Positions 1-8,227 are shown, numbered from the stretch's first letter. The stretch is 17,132 nucleotides of DNA from JAHFUS01 sp035689115 (GCA_035689115.1 DASSMA010000048.1:1-17132); one strand, 5' to 3'. Numbers and translations: made by a program. The notes: a model not told the origin generated them from the letters alone.

Positions 1-675
1 TGGATCGTCATCGTCCCGCTCGTCGCCGTGACCGTCGGGCTCGTGTTCGCGATGCTCGCCGACCGCCTGCGGCGCGGCGAGGCCATCGCCAAGTCCTTGA
101 TCTTCTTGCCGATGGCGATCTCGTTCGTCGGGGCCGCCGTCACCTTCCGCCTCATCTACAGCTACCGCCCCGAGGGGTACGGCACGAACGTCGGTCTGAT
201 GAACGGCATCATCGGTGCCTTCGGCAGAGAACCCGTGCCGTGGTTGTCCGAACAGCCGTGGAACAACCTGCTCCTGATGGTGATCATGGTCTGGATGCAG
301 ACCGGGTTCGCCATGGTCGTGCTGTCGGCCGCCATCAAGGCCATCCCCGACGAGATCATCGAGGCGGCCAGGATCGACGGGGCGTCCGAGCTCCAGGTGT
401 TCTGGCGCATCACGGTCCCGAGCATCCTGCCGACCATCGTGGTGGTCACCACCTACATGGTGATCAACGCCCTCAAGGTCTTCGACATCGTGTTCGTGAT
501 GGGCAGCGCCACCGGCAACGGCACCGAGGTGATCGCCGAGCGCATGATCCAGTGGTTCTTCATCGGCGACCACGACGGCCGGGGGGCGGCCATCGCCGTG
601 ATCCTGTTCCTCGCCGTCGTCCCGGTGATGGTGTGGAACGTCCGGCGGTTCCGGGCCCAGGAGGCGATCCGATGA
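1..675 (+). CDS. Sugar ABC transporter permease, MalF/UgpA-type (5' partial)
   Basis: The reading frame is open from the first base of the window, so the true start lies upstream. The visible 224 residues are the C-terminal part of an inner-membrane permease of a carbohydrate ABC importer (binding-protein-dependent transport family). They are strongly hydrophobic. The cytoplasmic EAA loop that contacts the ATPase is clear at residues 118-128 of the visible part (EIIEAARIDGA) and is followed by the usual FWRITVPSILPT stretch. The next gene, a MalG-type permease, starts in an ATGA overlap at 672-675, which indicates translational coupling and a heterodimeric channel. The binding protein normally precedes this gene and would lie left of the window. 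The beta-glycosidase downstream suggests a beta-glucoside or oligosaccharide substrate; that is an inference. Confidence 0.93.
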   Translation, partial: WIVIVPLVAVTVGLVFAMLADRLRRGEAIAKSLIFLPMAISFVGAAVTFRLIYSYRPEGYGTNVGLMNGIIGAFGREPVPWLSEQPWNNLLLMVIMVWMQTGFAMVVLSAAIKAIPDEIIEAARIDGASELQVFWRITVPSILPTIVVVTTYMVINALKVFDIVFVMGSATGNGTEVIAERMIQWFFIGDHDGRGAAIAVILFLAVVPVMVWNVRRFRAQEAIR

Positions 676-1628
676 CGGCGGTCGCTCCCGCCCCGCCCGT
701 GGTGCCGCCCGAGGACACGCCGGCGCCGGCGCCCGACGAGCCGCAGCGGGTCCACAAGGGCGGCTGGTTCGTGCGCATCACGATCGTGGTGGTGGTGCTC
801 CTCTGGAGCATCCCCACCCTCGGCATCGTGCTCAGCTCCTTCCGGCCCGAGTCGCTGGTGGAGAACACCGGCTGGTGGACCGCCCTCGGCCACCCCTTCC
901 GGGGCGCCCAGTGGACCCTCGAGAACTACCGCACCGCCCTCGGCGCCGGCGGCTTCAAGAACGCCTTCCTCAACAGCCTGGCCGTCTCCATCCCCTCCAC
1001 CGTCATCCCCATCACCATCGCGTCCTTCGCCGCCTACGCCTTCTCGTGGATGGAGTTCAAGGGCCGGGACGTGATGTTCGTGCTGGTGGTCGGCCTCATG
1101 GTGGTGCCCCTCCAGATGGCGCTCATCCCGATCCTGCGCCTGTACACGGGCGGCGCCCACATCGGCCACATCACACTGCTCCCCGACCCGAAGCTGGGAG
1201 GCACCCTGCTCGGGGTGTGGCTGGCCCACACCGCCTTCGGGCTGCCACTGGCCACCTACCTGATGCGCAACTACATCGGGTCGCTCCCGTCGTCGATCAT
1301 CGAGTCGGCCAAGATCGACGGCGCCGACCACTTCACGATCTTCTGGCGGCTCATCGTGCCGCTGTCGGTGCCCGCCCTGGCCGCCTTCGCCATCTTCCAG
1401 TTCCTCTGGGTGTGGAACGACCTGCTGGTCGCCTACGTCTTCCTCGGCGGCAGCCACGAGAACCGCGTCCTCACCCTCGCCCTCCAGCAGCTCGTGGGCG
1501 CCCGGGGCGAGAACTGGCACCTCCTCACCGCCGCCGCCTTCCTCTCGATGATGCTGCCGATGCTGGTGTTCTTCTCCCTTCAGCGCTACTTCGTGCGGGG
1601 CCTCACCGCCGGGTCGGTGAAGGGATGA
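672..1628 (+). CDS. Carbohydrate ABC transporter permease, MalG-type
   Basis: This is the second permease of the sugar importer, 318 residues, close to the usual family length plus an extended N-terminus. The first ~30 residues are rich in proline and alanine and precede the first membrane helix at about residues 35-57. The EAA loop lies around residues 209-230, with Glu211 in IIESAKIDGADHFTIFWRL. Roughly six membrane helices are expected. The ATG at 672 overlaps the stop of the MalF-type gene by 4 bp, which fixes the start; the same frame is open further upstream but that part only shadows the first permease. The stop again overlaps the next gene's ATG by 4 bp. The ATPase is not encoded nearby; sugar importers of this type often share an MsmK/MalK-like ATPase encoded elsewhere. 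Confidence 0.95.
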   Translation: MTAVAPAPPVVPPEDTPAPAPDEPQRVHKGGWFVRITIVVVVLLWSIPTLGIVLSSFRPESLVENTGWWTALGHPFRGAQWTLENYRTALGAGGFKNAFLNSLAVSIPSTVIPITIASFAAYAFSWMEFKGRDVMFVLVVGLMVVPLQMALIPILRLYTGGAHIGHITLLPDPKLGGTLLGVWLAHTAFGLPLATYLMRNYIGSLPSSIIESAKIDGADHFTIFWRLIVPLSVPALAAFAIFQFLWVWNDLLVAYVFLGGSHENRVLTLALQQLVGARGENWHLLTAAAFLSMMLPMLVFFSLQRYFVRGLTAGSVKG

Positions 1629-2176
1629 GGCGGGCGCCGGCCGGGTTGGAGCCGCTCTCCCCGCGGCGCAAGTGGCGGGCCATCACCATCGGAACCCTTC
1701 TGCTCGTTCCCGCGTGGTGGCTGCTGCTGGCCGGCCTGGTGGCCGCCGCCGACGGGACCGGCGACGGGGGTCCCGACCCGGCCGCCGCCATCGCCCTGGG
1801 CCTCGCCCTCATCCCCTTCGCCTACGTGGCCCTCGCCTTCCTCACCGAGCAGCCCCGGCCGCCGGCCGCCGTCCTGAAGGCCATGGCGCTGACCCTGCTG
1901 GTGGGCATCCCCGTGTCGGCCCTGGCGGCCGACGCCGTCACCGGCATGGTGGCCGGGCTGGGCGCCGGCGGGGCGTGCGCCATCCGGGCCGACGAGGGCC
2001 ACAGCGTGCGGGTGCGGGCGGCGGCCGTCGCCCTCGCCGCGGTCTACACCTTCGTCCTGGTCCGGACGGCGTCGGCCCTCGTGCTGCTGCCGGCGCCCGT
2101 GTTCCCGTTCACCGCCGTCGGCATGGCCGACCACGTGTCGGAGTGGCGCCGGCGGCGGGAGGCGCCGGTCACCTGA
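1625..2176 (+). CDS. Small four-helix membrane protein of unknown function
   Basis: The 183-residue product is not recognised as a named family. It has a short basic N-terminus (SPRRKW at residues 12-17) and about four hydrophobic segments near residues 19-41, 54-73, 83-115 and 131-163. An acidic, glycine-rich loop lies between the first two segments, and the C-terminus is charged (EWRRRRE). The ATG overlaps the stop of the MalG-type permease as ATGA, and the stop overlaps the start of the GH1 gene as CTGA. It is therefore almost certainly translated as part of the sugar-uptake operon. A role alongside the permeases or in envelope sensing is possible, but nothing in the sequence shows one. 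No catalytic motif or signal peptide is evident. Confidence 0.8.
   Translation: MRRAPAGLEPLSPRRKWRAITIGTLLLVPAWWLLLAGLVAAADGTGDGGPDPAAAIALGLALIPFAYVALAFLTEQPRPPAAVLKAMALTLLVGIPVSALAADAVTGMVAGLGAGGACAIRADEGHSVRVRAAAVALAAVYTFVLVRTASALVLLPAPVFPFTAVGMADHVSEWRRRREAPVT
2157..2162 (+). promoter_or_regulatory. Ribosome binding site supporting a CTG start
   Basis: GGGAGG lies 10 bases upstream of CTG 2173, inside the end of the preceding coding sequence. It supports CTG 2173 as the start of the GH1 gene. The alternative GTG at 2143 has no comparable motif before it. Confidence 0.5.
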
Positions 2177-3549
2177 GCGCCCGCTTCCCGCCCGGGTTCG
2201 CGTGGGGCGCCGCCACCTCCGCCTACCAGGTCGAGGGCGGCGTGGACGAGGACGGGCGAGGCCCCTCGATCTGGGACACCTTCTGCGCCGAGCCCGGGCG
2301 GGTGGCGGGCGGCGACGACGGGCGGTTGGCGGCCGACCACCGGCACCGCATGGCCGGCGACGTCGCCCTGCTGCGGGACCTCGGGCTCGGTGCCTACCGC
2401 TTCTCGGTGGCGTGGCCCCGCGTGCAGCCCGCCGGCGCCGGCCCGGCCAACGAGCCCGGCCTCGACTTCTACCGGTCCCTGGTGGACGCCCTGCTGGAAG
2501 CCGGCGTGGAGCCGTTCCTCACCCTCTACCACTGGGACCTCCCCCAGCCCCTCGAGGACGCCGGCGGGTGGCCGGCCCGGGAGACGGCGGCCCGCTTCGG
2601 CGACTACGCCGCCCTGGTGGCCGGCGCCCTGGGCGACCGGGTGCGGCACTGGTCGACGGTGAACGAGCCGTGGTGCTCGGCGATGCTCGGCTACTGCTCC
2701 GGCGTCCACGCCCCCGGCCGGACCGACCCCGCCGCCGCCGTCGCCGCCGCCCACCACCTCCTGCTGGGCCACGGCCTCGCCGTCGACGCCCTCCGGGCGG
2801 CAGCCGCGGGCGCCGAGGTCGCCATCTCCCTGAACCCGTACCCCGTGGTGGCGGCCGGCGACGATCCGCTCGACCTGGACGCCGCCCGCCGGGTGGACGG
2901 CGTGGCCAACCGGTTCTGGTTCGAGGCGGTGCTCGCCGGCCGCTACCCCGACGACGTCCTGCACGACTTCTCAGCCGTGAGCGACCTCTCCTTCATCAGG
3001 GACGGCGACCTTGCGGTCGTCGGCCGCCCGGTCGACGCCATCGGCATCAACTACTACCGGCGCCACCACGTCCGGTACCGGGCGGGAGCGTCGGCCGGCC
3101 CGCCGGCCTCGGTGTGGCCCGGCTCGCCCGACGTGGAGACCGTCGACCCCGGCGGGCCCGCCACCGACATGGGGTGGGCCATCGAGCCGGAGGGGCTGGA
3201 GGAGACGCTGCTGGCCGCCGCCGCCCACCCCGGCTGCCCCCCGCTGTACGTGCACGAGAACGGCGCCGCCTTCGAGGACCACCCGGACGGGGACGGGACG
3301 GTCGACGACCGCCGGCGGGTCGCCTTCCTGCGCGACCACCTGGCCGCCGCCCACCGGGCTCTTGTCGCCGGCGTCGACCTCAGGGGCTTCTTCGTGTGGT
3401 CGCTCCTCGACAACTTCGAGTGGGCCGAGGGCTACCGCCGGCGCTTCGGCCTCGTCCACGTCGACTACCCGACCCAGCGCCGCGTCCCCAAGGCCAGCGC
3501 CGCCTGGTACGCCGAGGTCGCCCGCTCCGGTGCCGTCCCGGAGAGGTAG
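2173..3549 (+). CDS. Glycoside hydrolase family 1 beta-glucosidase
   Basis: This 458-residue enzyme has the normal GH1 length. It is a retaining beta-glycosidase that releases terminal beta-linked glucose or related sugars. The N-terminal FPPGFAWGAATSAYQVEG is the family signature. The acid/base Glu165 sits in TVNEPW, and the nucleophile Glu362 sits in YVHENG (more often YITENG). FFVWSLLDNFEWAEGY near the C-terminus forms part of the glycone site. No signal peptide is present, so it acts in the cytoplasm on imported substrate, which fits the permeases upstream. I chose CTG 2173 because homology begins directly after it, it forms a CTGA overlap with the preceding stop, and GGGAGG precedes it. 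GTG 2143 is the alternative and would add 10 residues. Exact substrate cannot be read from sequence. Confidence 0.93.
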   Translation: MSARFPPGFAWGAATSAYQVEGGVDEDGRGPSIWDTFCAEPGRVAGGDDGRLAADHRHRMAGDVALLRDLGLGAYRFSVAWPRVQPAGAGPANEPGLDFYRSLVDALLEAGVEPFLTLYHWDLPQPLEDAGGWPARETAARFGDYAALVAGALGDRVRHWSTVNEPWCSAMLGYCSGVHAPGRTDPAAAVAAAHHLLLGHGLAVDALRAAAAGAEVAISLNPYPVVAAGDDPLDLDAARRVDGVANRFWFEAVLAGRYPDDVLHDFSAVSDLSFIRDGDLAVVGRPVDAIGINYYRRHHVRYRAGASAGPPASVWPGSPDVETVDPGGPATDMGWAIEPEGLEETLLAAAAHPGCPPLYVHENGAAFEDHPDGDGTVDDRRRVAFLRDHLAAAHRALVAGVDLRGFFVWSLLDNFEWAEGYRRRFGLVHVDYPTQRRVPKASAAWYAEVARSGAVPER

Positions 3550-3558
3550 CCGGGAACC

Positions 3559-3564
3559 GGAAGG
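3559..3564 (+). promoter_or_regulatory. Ribosome binding site for the MFS gene
   Basis: GGAAGG lies in the gap after the GH1 stop, 10 bases before GTG 3575 and 7 before CTG 3572. It favours one of these starts over the upstream GTG 3530, which lies inside the GH1 gene and has only a distant GAGG. Confidence 0.45.
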
Positions 3565-3574
3565 TCTCCGGCTG

Positions 3575-4741
3575 GTGGGGCTGGCGTTCGCCGTCTTCGG
3601 CGCCTACTGGGGCGTGTTCGCGGTGGTGGCGGCCGACGTGGAGCGGCTGGTCGGGGTGTCGCACGGCGCCTTCGGCGTATTCCTGTCGGTCGCCCTCCTC
3701 GGCGCGGCGGCGGCCAACTCGGTGGGCGGGGCTGCCACCGAGCGCTTCGGCACCGGCCCGGTCCTGGCCGCCGCCCTGGTGGCCTGGGGCGGGGTGGTGG
3801 CGGCCTCGGGGGCCTCCGCCCGGCCGGTGCCGCTGGCCGTCGCCGTGGCGGCCGCGGTGGCGGTGGGCGGGCTGGTCGACGTGGCCATGAACGTGTCCGC
3901 CAACGCCGCCCTGGCCGGCGACCCGGGCGCCTTCGTCCGCTTCCACGCCCTGTTCAATACCGGGGCGGCGGTAGGGGCGGCGGCGGCCGGCGTGCTGGCG
4001 GCTGGCGGCGACGGCTGGCGGTGGGCGTGGGCGGTGACGGGCGTGGGCGGGGTGGCCCTGGGCGGGGCGTGTGCCGGCCGGCGGCTGCCCGGCGGGAGCG
4101 GCGCCGACGGGGATCGGGTGCCCCTCACCGCCTCGCTGGCGCTCCTGCGCCGGCGGCGCCTGGCCGTGCTGGCCGCCGCCTTCGCGGTGGGCGCCATGGT
4201 CGAGGGCGGCATCGACCTGTGGGGAGTGCTGTCGCTGCGGGACCGCTTCGCGTCCGGCCTGCGGGTGGGCGCCGCCAGCATCGTGGCCGCCTACCTGATC
4301 GCCGCCGCGGCGCGGGTGCTCCTCGGCCCGGCGGCCGCCCGGCGGGGGGCGGCCCGGGGGGTGGCCATCGGCGCCCTGCTCGCCGCCGCCGGCCTCGTGG
4401 TCGTGGCCGTGGCGCCCTGGGCCGGGGTGGCGGGACTCGGACTGGTGCTCGCCGCCGGGGGGATCTCGCTGTGCTGGCCGCTCCTCCTGTCCCACGCCGG
4501 GGCGGGGGCCGACCGGCCGGGCGCCACCATCGGCGCGGTGACGGCTGTCGGCTACCTCGGCTTCGTGTTCGGCCCCGCGGTCGTCGGCGCGGCGGCGGCT
4601 GTCGCCGGCCTCCGCGGCGGCCTGCTCATGCTGGCCGGTGCCGCCCTCGTCGTCGCTGCCGTCCCCAGCGCCACCGCCCGCCCGCCCGCTGGCGGGTCCT
4701 GGGGTCGAGGGCGTCGCGGAGGCCGTCGCCCAGCAGGTTGA
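3575..4741 (+). CDS. MFS transporter, YbjJ-like
   Basis: The product is a 388-residue, alanine/glycine-rich polytopic membrane protein of the major facilitator superfamily, with about 12 hydrophobic segments. DVAMNVSANAAL followed by FVRFHALFNTGAAVGAAAAG resembles the DxAMN...FHxxxxxG signature of the YbjJ-type MFS branch. Start choice is uncertain: GTG 3575 has a good ribosome site but begins directly in the first helix, while GTG 3530 would give a basic N-terminus (403 residues). It lies 25 bp after the GH1 stop and is likely the last gene of the sugar operon. Its final 38 codons run antiparallel into the DppC-like gene and encode a low-complexity basic Gly/Arg tail that does not look like part of the fold. 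The substrate is unknown; export of a sugar or metabolite is one possibility. Confidence 0.85.
   Translation: MGLAFAVFGAYWGVFAVVAADVERLVGVSHGAFGVFLSVALLGAAAANSVGGAATERFGTGPVLAAALVAWGGVVAASGASARPVPLAVAVAAAVAVGGLVDVAMNVSANAALAGDPGAFVRFHALFNTGAAVGAAAAGVLAAGGDGWRWAWAVTGVGGVALGGACAGRRLPGGSGADGDRVPLTASLALLRRRRLAVLAAAFAVGAMVEGGIDLWGVLSLRDRFASGLRVGAASIVAAYLIAAAARVLLGPAAARRGAARGVAIGALLAAAGLVVVAVAPWAGVAGLGLVLAAGGISLCWPLLLSHAGAGADRPGATIGAVTAVGYLGFVFGPAVVGAAAAVAGLRGGLLMLAGAALVVAAVPSATARPPAGGSWGRGRRGGRRPAG
4626..4741. other. Antiparallel overlap of two convergent coding ends
   Basis: The plus-strand MFS frame stops at 4739-4741 and the minus-strand DppC-like frame stops at 4626-4628. Each therefore ends inside the other, sharing 116 bp. 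Neither tail is conserved-looking: the MFS end is rich in Arg and Gly, and the permease end after DPRTRQRAGG is rich in Arg and Trp. There is no room for an ordinary terminator between the two operons. Confidence 0.85.
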
Positions 4742-5582
4742 ACCCGAGCACCATGAGGAAGATGGCGATGCCCGGGTAGAGCATCATGTTCGGCGCCGGC
4801 CCGAGGTACGTCTTGCCCTCCGCCAGCATGGAGCCCCACTCGGCGGTCGGCGGCCGCACGCCGAGGCCGAGGAACGACAGGCTGGAGAGGCCGAGCAGCA
4901 CGGCCCCCATGTCCAGGGTGGTGAGCACCACGAGGGGCGCCATGATGTTGGGCAGCACGTGGCGGGCCAGCACCCGACGGCTGGGCGCCCCGATGGCGCG
5001 GGCCGCCTCCACGTACCCCCGCCCCGTCTCGGCCATCACGAAGCCGCGCACCAACCGGGCGTAGCCGGCCCACCACACCAGCACCACGGAGAGGACGACG
5101 TTGCGGAGGCCGGGTCCGAGTACGCCGGTGACGGCGAGGGCGAGGAGGAACGGCGGCAGGGCGAGCAGCACCTCGATGAGCCGGCTGCACACGGCGTCGG
5201 CGACGCCCAGCGCATAGCCGGCGACCATCCCCACCAGTATTCCGATGCAGGAGACGGCGAAGGTGGCGACGAGCGTGGCGCCGATCGACAGGCGGCCGCC
5301 GTAGAGGAGGCGGGACAGCACGTCCCGGCCCAGGTTGTCGGTTCCCAGCGGGAACTCCCGCGACGGCGCCGCGAAGCGGCGGGTGACGTCGACGGCGTTG
5401 GGATCGTGGGGGGCGAGCACCGGCGCGAACAGGGCGCTGAGCACGAGGAGGGTGACGATGGCCAGGCCGGCGAGCGCCGCCCGGTCGCCGGCCAGGGAAC
5501 GCAGCACATGGCCCTTGGGAGGCGGGAGGTCGTAGGTCGGCGCGGCGTCGGCATGCTGCGCCTGGGTGGCGACCGCGGTCAT
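4626..5582 (-). CDS. Peptide/nickel-type ABC transporter permease, DppC-like
   Basis: This is the second permease of an oligopeptide-family importer, 318 residues. A proline-containing cytoplasmic N-terminus (to about residue 33) leads to the first helix. The periplasmic LGTDNLGRDVLSRLLYGGR motif is diagnostic of DppC/OppC proteins. The EAA loop YVEAARAIGAPSRRVLARHV is followed by LPNIMAPLVV. Near the end, GDGLRDALDPRTR is where most family members stop; here about 23 extra basic residues are read into the convergent MFS gene. The ATG at 5580-5582 overlaps the DppB-like stop by 4 bp. A partial GAAGGG lies upstream. ATPase genes, which usually follow, are missing because the convergent gene begins here. 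Confidence 0.93.
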   Translation of the reverse strand: MTAVATQAQHADAAPTYDLPPPKGHVLRSLAGDRAALAGLAIVTLLVLSALFAPVLAPHDPNAVDVTRRFAAPSREFPLGTDNLGRDVLSRLLYGGRLSIGATLVATFAVSCIGILVGMVAGYALGVADAVCSRLIEVLLALPPFLLALAVTGVLGPGLRNVVLSVVLVWWAGYARLVRGFVMAETGRGYVEAARAIGAPSRRVLARHVLPNIMAPLVVLTTLDMGAVLLGLSSLSFLGLGVRPPTAEWGSMLAEGKTYLGPAPNMMLYPGIAIFLMVLGFNLLGDGLRDALDPRTRQRAGGRWRWGRQRRRGRHRPA

Positions 5583-6538
5583 GACTGGCCACCCTTCGCG
5601 CCGGTACCGATGCGCACCCGCGGATCGAACGCACCGTACGACAGGTCGACGAAGAGGTTGATGACCACGAACGCCACGCCCGCGTACAGGGTGAACCCCT
5701 CGATCATCGGGTAGTCCCTCTGGAGGATGGCGTCCACCGCCAGCTTGCCCACGCCCGGCCAGAGGAAGATGGTCTCGACGATCACCGCCCCCGAGATCAG
5801 GTATCCGAGGCTGGTTCCGAAGGCGGTGACCACCGGGATGGCGGCGTTGCGCAGGGCGTGATGGCCGACCACCCGCCAGCCGCCGAGGCCTTTGGACCGG
5901 GCGGTACGCACGTAGTCGTCGTCGAGCGTCTGGAGCATGGCCGACCGCGTGAAGCGCGAGAGCACGGCCATCGGCGCCAGAGTGAGCGTCACGACGGGGA
6001 GCACGTAGCTGCGCAGCCCCGCTTCCCGCCCGGCCACCGGGAGCAGCGACAGCCGCACCGAGAACAGCACGATGAGCAGCAGGGCCAACCAGAACCCCGG
6101 CATCGACGCCCCCATCACCGAGACGACCCGGATGAGGTGGTCGGGCCACCGGTTGCGCCAGAAGGCCGATGCCACGCCGAACACGAGGGCGAACAGCAGG
6201 GCGGCGACTGCGGCGGGGATGGCGATGGCGAGGGTGTTCGGCACCCGGCGGGCGATCTCACCGGCGACCGGCCGGCGGGTGTCGTAGGAGATGCCGAGGT
6301 CGCCGGTCGCGGCGTGGCGGACCCAGGAGACGTACTGCACGACCAGCGGCCGGTCGAGCCCGAGCTCGTGGCGCGTCTCCACGACCTCGCTGGGCGAGGG
6401 CTGGTGGTCGGTGGTCCGCCGCAGCAACTCGACGGCCGGGTCGCCTGGGGTCAGGTTGGCCAGCCCGAAGGCGAGGAGGGATACTCCGATCAGCGTGGGG
6501 ACGACCAGCAGGAGGCGGCGCAGGAGGTACGCCGGCAC
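5579..6538 (-). CDS. Peptide/nickel-type ABC transporter permease, DppB-like
   Basis: This first permease of the importer is 319 residues, the typical length. MPAYLLRRLLLVVPTLIGVS and the following LTPGDPA motif are the standard DppB/OppB N-terminus. The EAA loop lies in DDYVRTARSKGLGGWRVVGH, followed by ALRNAAIPVV. A later SGAVIVETIFLWPGVGKL segment and the terminal VDLSYGAFDPRVR are also standard. The start is GTG, fixed by AGGAGG at 6545-6550, six bases away. It begins 27 bp after the binding-protein stop and ends in a 4-bp overlap with the DppC-like gene, so the three genes form one operon. Confidence 0.95.
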   Translation of the reverse strand: MPAYLLRRLLLVVPTLIGVSLLAFGLANLTPGDPAVELLRRTTDHQPSPSEVVETRHELGLDRPLVVQYVSWVRHAATGDLGISYDTRRPVAGEIARRVPNTLAIAIPAAVAALLFALVFGVASAFWRNRWPDHLIRVVSVMGASMPGFWLALLLIVLFSVRLSLLPVAGREAGLRSYVLPVVTLTLAPMAVLSRFTRSAMLQTLDDDYVRTARSKGLGGWRVVGHHALRNAAIPVVTAFGTSLGYLISGAVIVETIFLWPGVGKLAVDAILQRDYPMIEGFTLYAGVAFVVINLFVDLSYGAFDPRVRIGTGAKGGQS

Positions 6539-6565
6539 GAGCCGCCTCCTACCGGTCGCCGGGCG

Positions 6566-8167
6566 TCACGGGTTCTGGACGCCCGCCCACTGCACGTTCA
6601 GGAACGACGGGTGGGGGATGAAGCCGGTGATCGACTTCTTCATGCCGTAGACCCGGTAGATGCCGGCCAGCGGCACCACGGTGGCCTGCCCGTCGATGGC
6701 CTCGTGCATGGCGTCGGCCGTGATCTGGCGCACCTTCTCGAGGTCGGGCTCGGTGAGGGCGGGGGCGATCAGCTCGTCGAACTTGGGGCCCGGCGCGAAC
6801 AGCGTCTGGTAGGGGGCGCTGGCACCCGACCCGCCGGTGTAGAGCAGGAGGACCGGCAGGAACGCCGGGTTGCCGTCGTTCTGGTTTCCCTGCTCGAGGA
6901 ACAGGTCGCCGTCGCCGGAGGTGATGAGGGCCTGGAACGACGCCGAGTCGGGCCGCTCGACGATCTCCAGGTCCACGCCGATCTTCTTCAGCTCCGACTG
7001 GAGGAACGTGGGGATGGGCCGGTGGATCTCGGCGCTCGGAAAGCCCGACACCAGCTGGAGCTTCAGGGGCCGGCCGTCCTTCGACCGCATTCCGTCGGCA
7101 CCCGCCTTCCAGCCCGCCTCGTCGAGGAGGGCCGCAGCCTTGGCAGGGTCGTAGGTGTAGCCCTTCACGGCTGAGGCGTACTTGCCCAGGGTGTCGGGCG
7201 GGACCCAGGTCTGGGCGTCCGTCGCCTCCCCGAAGAGCGTGCCCTGGATGAGCTTCTTGCGGTCGACGGCATAGGCGAGGGCCTGGCGCACCTTGACGTC
7301 GGAGAGGATGTCGTGGGGCGCCTTGCCGTGGGCGTTCTCGTACATCGCCTCGTACGCCCCGACCGTGCTCCGCTTGATGGTGAACCTGCTTTCCAGCGCC
7401 GCTACGTCAGGCGGCGGCACCTGGTAGGCGAGGTCGATCTCGCCCGACTCGAGGGCCAGCTTGCGGACGTTGCCATCGGGGAAGAAGCGGAAGGTGATGC
7501 GGGGGAGCTTGGCCTTCTCACCCCAGTAGTCGGGGTTGCGCTCGACCACGATCCGCTCCTTGGGCGCGTACTCGACGAAGCGGAAGGGGCCGGTGCCGAC
7601 CGGCTTCTTGCCGAAGTCGGACCCGGGGGCGATCACCGCCATCTGGGGATGGACGAGCTGCTGGGGGACGCGCAGGTTCGGGACCGTCGGGGTGAAGTCG
7701 ATGGTGTAGTCGTCGACGACCTTGGCGGAGTCCGGCCCGGCCTTGATCGTGCTGCCCCCGGTGCGCTTGGCGACCCGGTCGAACAGTCCCGTCTTCACCG
7801 CCTGGGCGTTGAACGGCTGGCCGTCGTGGAACGTCACGCCCTGGCGCAGGTGGAACCGCCACGTATTGGGCGGGATCAGCTCCCAGCTGGTGGCCAGCCG
7901 CGGCTTCACCTCGTAGTTCTCGGTGAGGAAGGTGAGGGTCTCCACTACGTTGGTGTTCAGCGGGTACGCACCCAGGTTGGAGTCGGGGCCCTCCAGGACG
8001 TACTGGTCCTCGGTGAAGCCGACCCGCAGCTCCTTCGAGGGACCCGCCGTCGTGGACGAGCCCGTCGCCTCGTTGTCCTTCGACGAGCTGCCGCAGGCCG
8101 CGGCCAGCAGCGCGAGCCCGAGGGCGGTGGCGACCAGCAGCCTGCCGGTCCGGGAGTGGTGCTGCAC
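6566..8167 (-). CDS. Family 5 extracellular solute-binding lipoprotein (DppA/OppA-like)
   Basis: The 533-residue protein is the substrate receptor of the importer. A short basic N-terminus, a hydrophobic stretch and LLAAACGSSS place the lipidated cysteine at residue 25, so the mature protein should be anchored on the outer face of the membrane. The mature part follows the SBP_bac_5 pattern: LATSWE, then WRFHLRQGVTFHDGQPFNA, and later VRQALAYAVDRKKLI, DPAKAAALLDEAGWK and the C-terminal FLNVQWAG. The GTG start is supported by AAGGAGG at 8172-8178. Ligands of the family include peptides, nickel and other small molecules; the ligand here cannot be told. A 60-bp gap separates it from the broken binding-protein gene upstream, with which it may be co-transcribed. 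Confidence 0.95.
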   Translation of the reverse strand: MQHHSRTGRLLVATALGLALLAAACGSSSKDNEATGSSTTAGPSKELRVGFTEDQYVLEGPDSNLGAYPLNTNVVETLTFLTENYEVKPRLATSWELIPPNTWRFHLRQGVTFHDGQPFNAQAVKTGLFDRVAKRTGGSTIKAGPDSAKVVDDYTIDFTPTVPNLRVPQQLVHPQMAVIAPGSDFGKKPVGTGPFRFVEYAPKERIVVERNPDYWGEKAKLPRITFRFFPDGNVRKLALESGEIDLAYQVPPPDVAALESRFTIKRSTVGAYEAMYENAHGKAPHDILSDVKVRQALAYAVDRKKLIQGTLFGEATDAQTWVPPDTLGKYASAVKGYTYDPAKAAALLDEAGWKAGADGMRSKDGRPLKLQLVSGFPSAEIHRPIPTFLQSELKKIGVDLEIVERPDSASFQALITSGDGDLFLEQGNQNDGNPAFLPVLLLYTGGSGASAPYQTLFAPGPKFDELIAPALTEPDLEKVRQITADAMHEAIDGQATVVPLAGIYRVYGMKKSITGFIPHPSFLNVQWAGVQNP

Positions 8168-8227
8168 GGATCCTCCTTGGTTGTCTTCTTCGACACTGAG
8201 ATCCGCCCCCGCCTCAGGAACCCCCGG

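Noticed and set aside
453..1520. Minus-strand frame opposite the sugar permeases
   Set aside because: It encodes His/Glu/Gly-rich sequence with no recognisable fold and lies antisense to two certain permease genes.
8196..8217. CTGAG/CTCAG inverted repeat between the two binding-protein genes as a terminator
   Set aside because: The stem is only five base pairs with a 12-base loop and no T-run follows on the minus strand.
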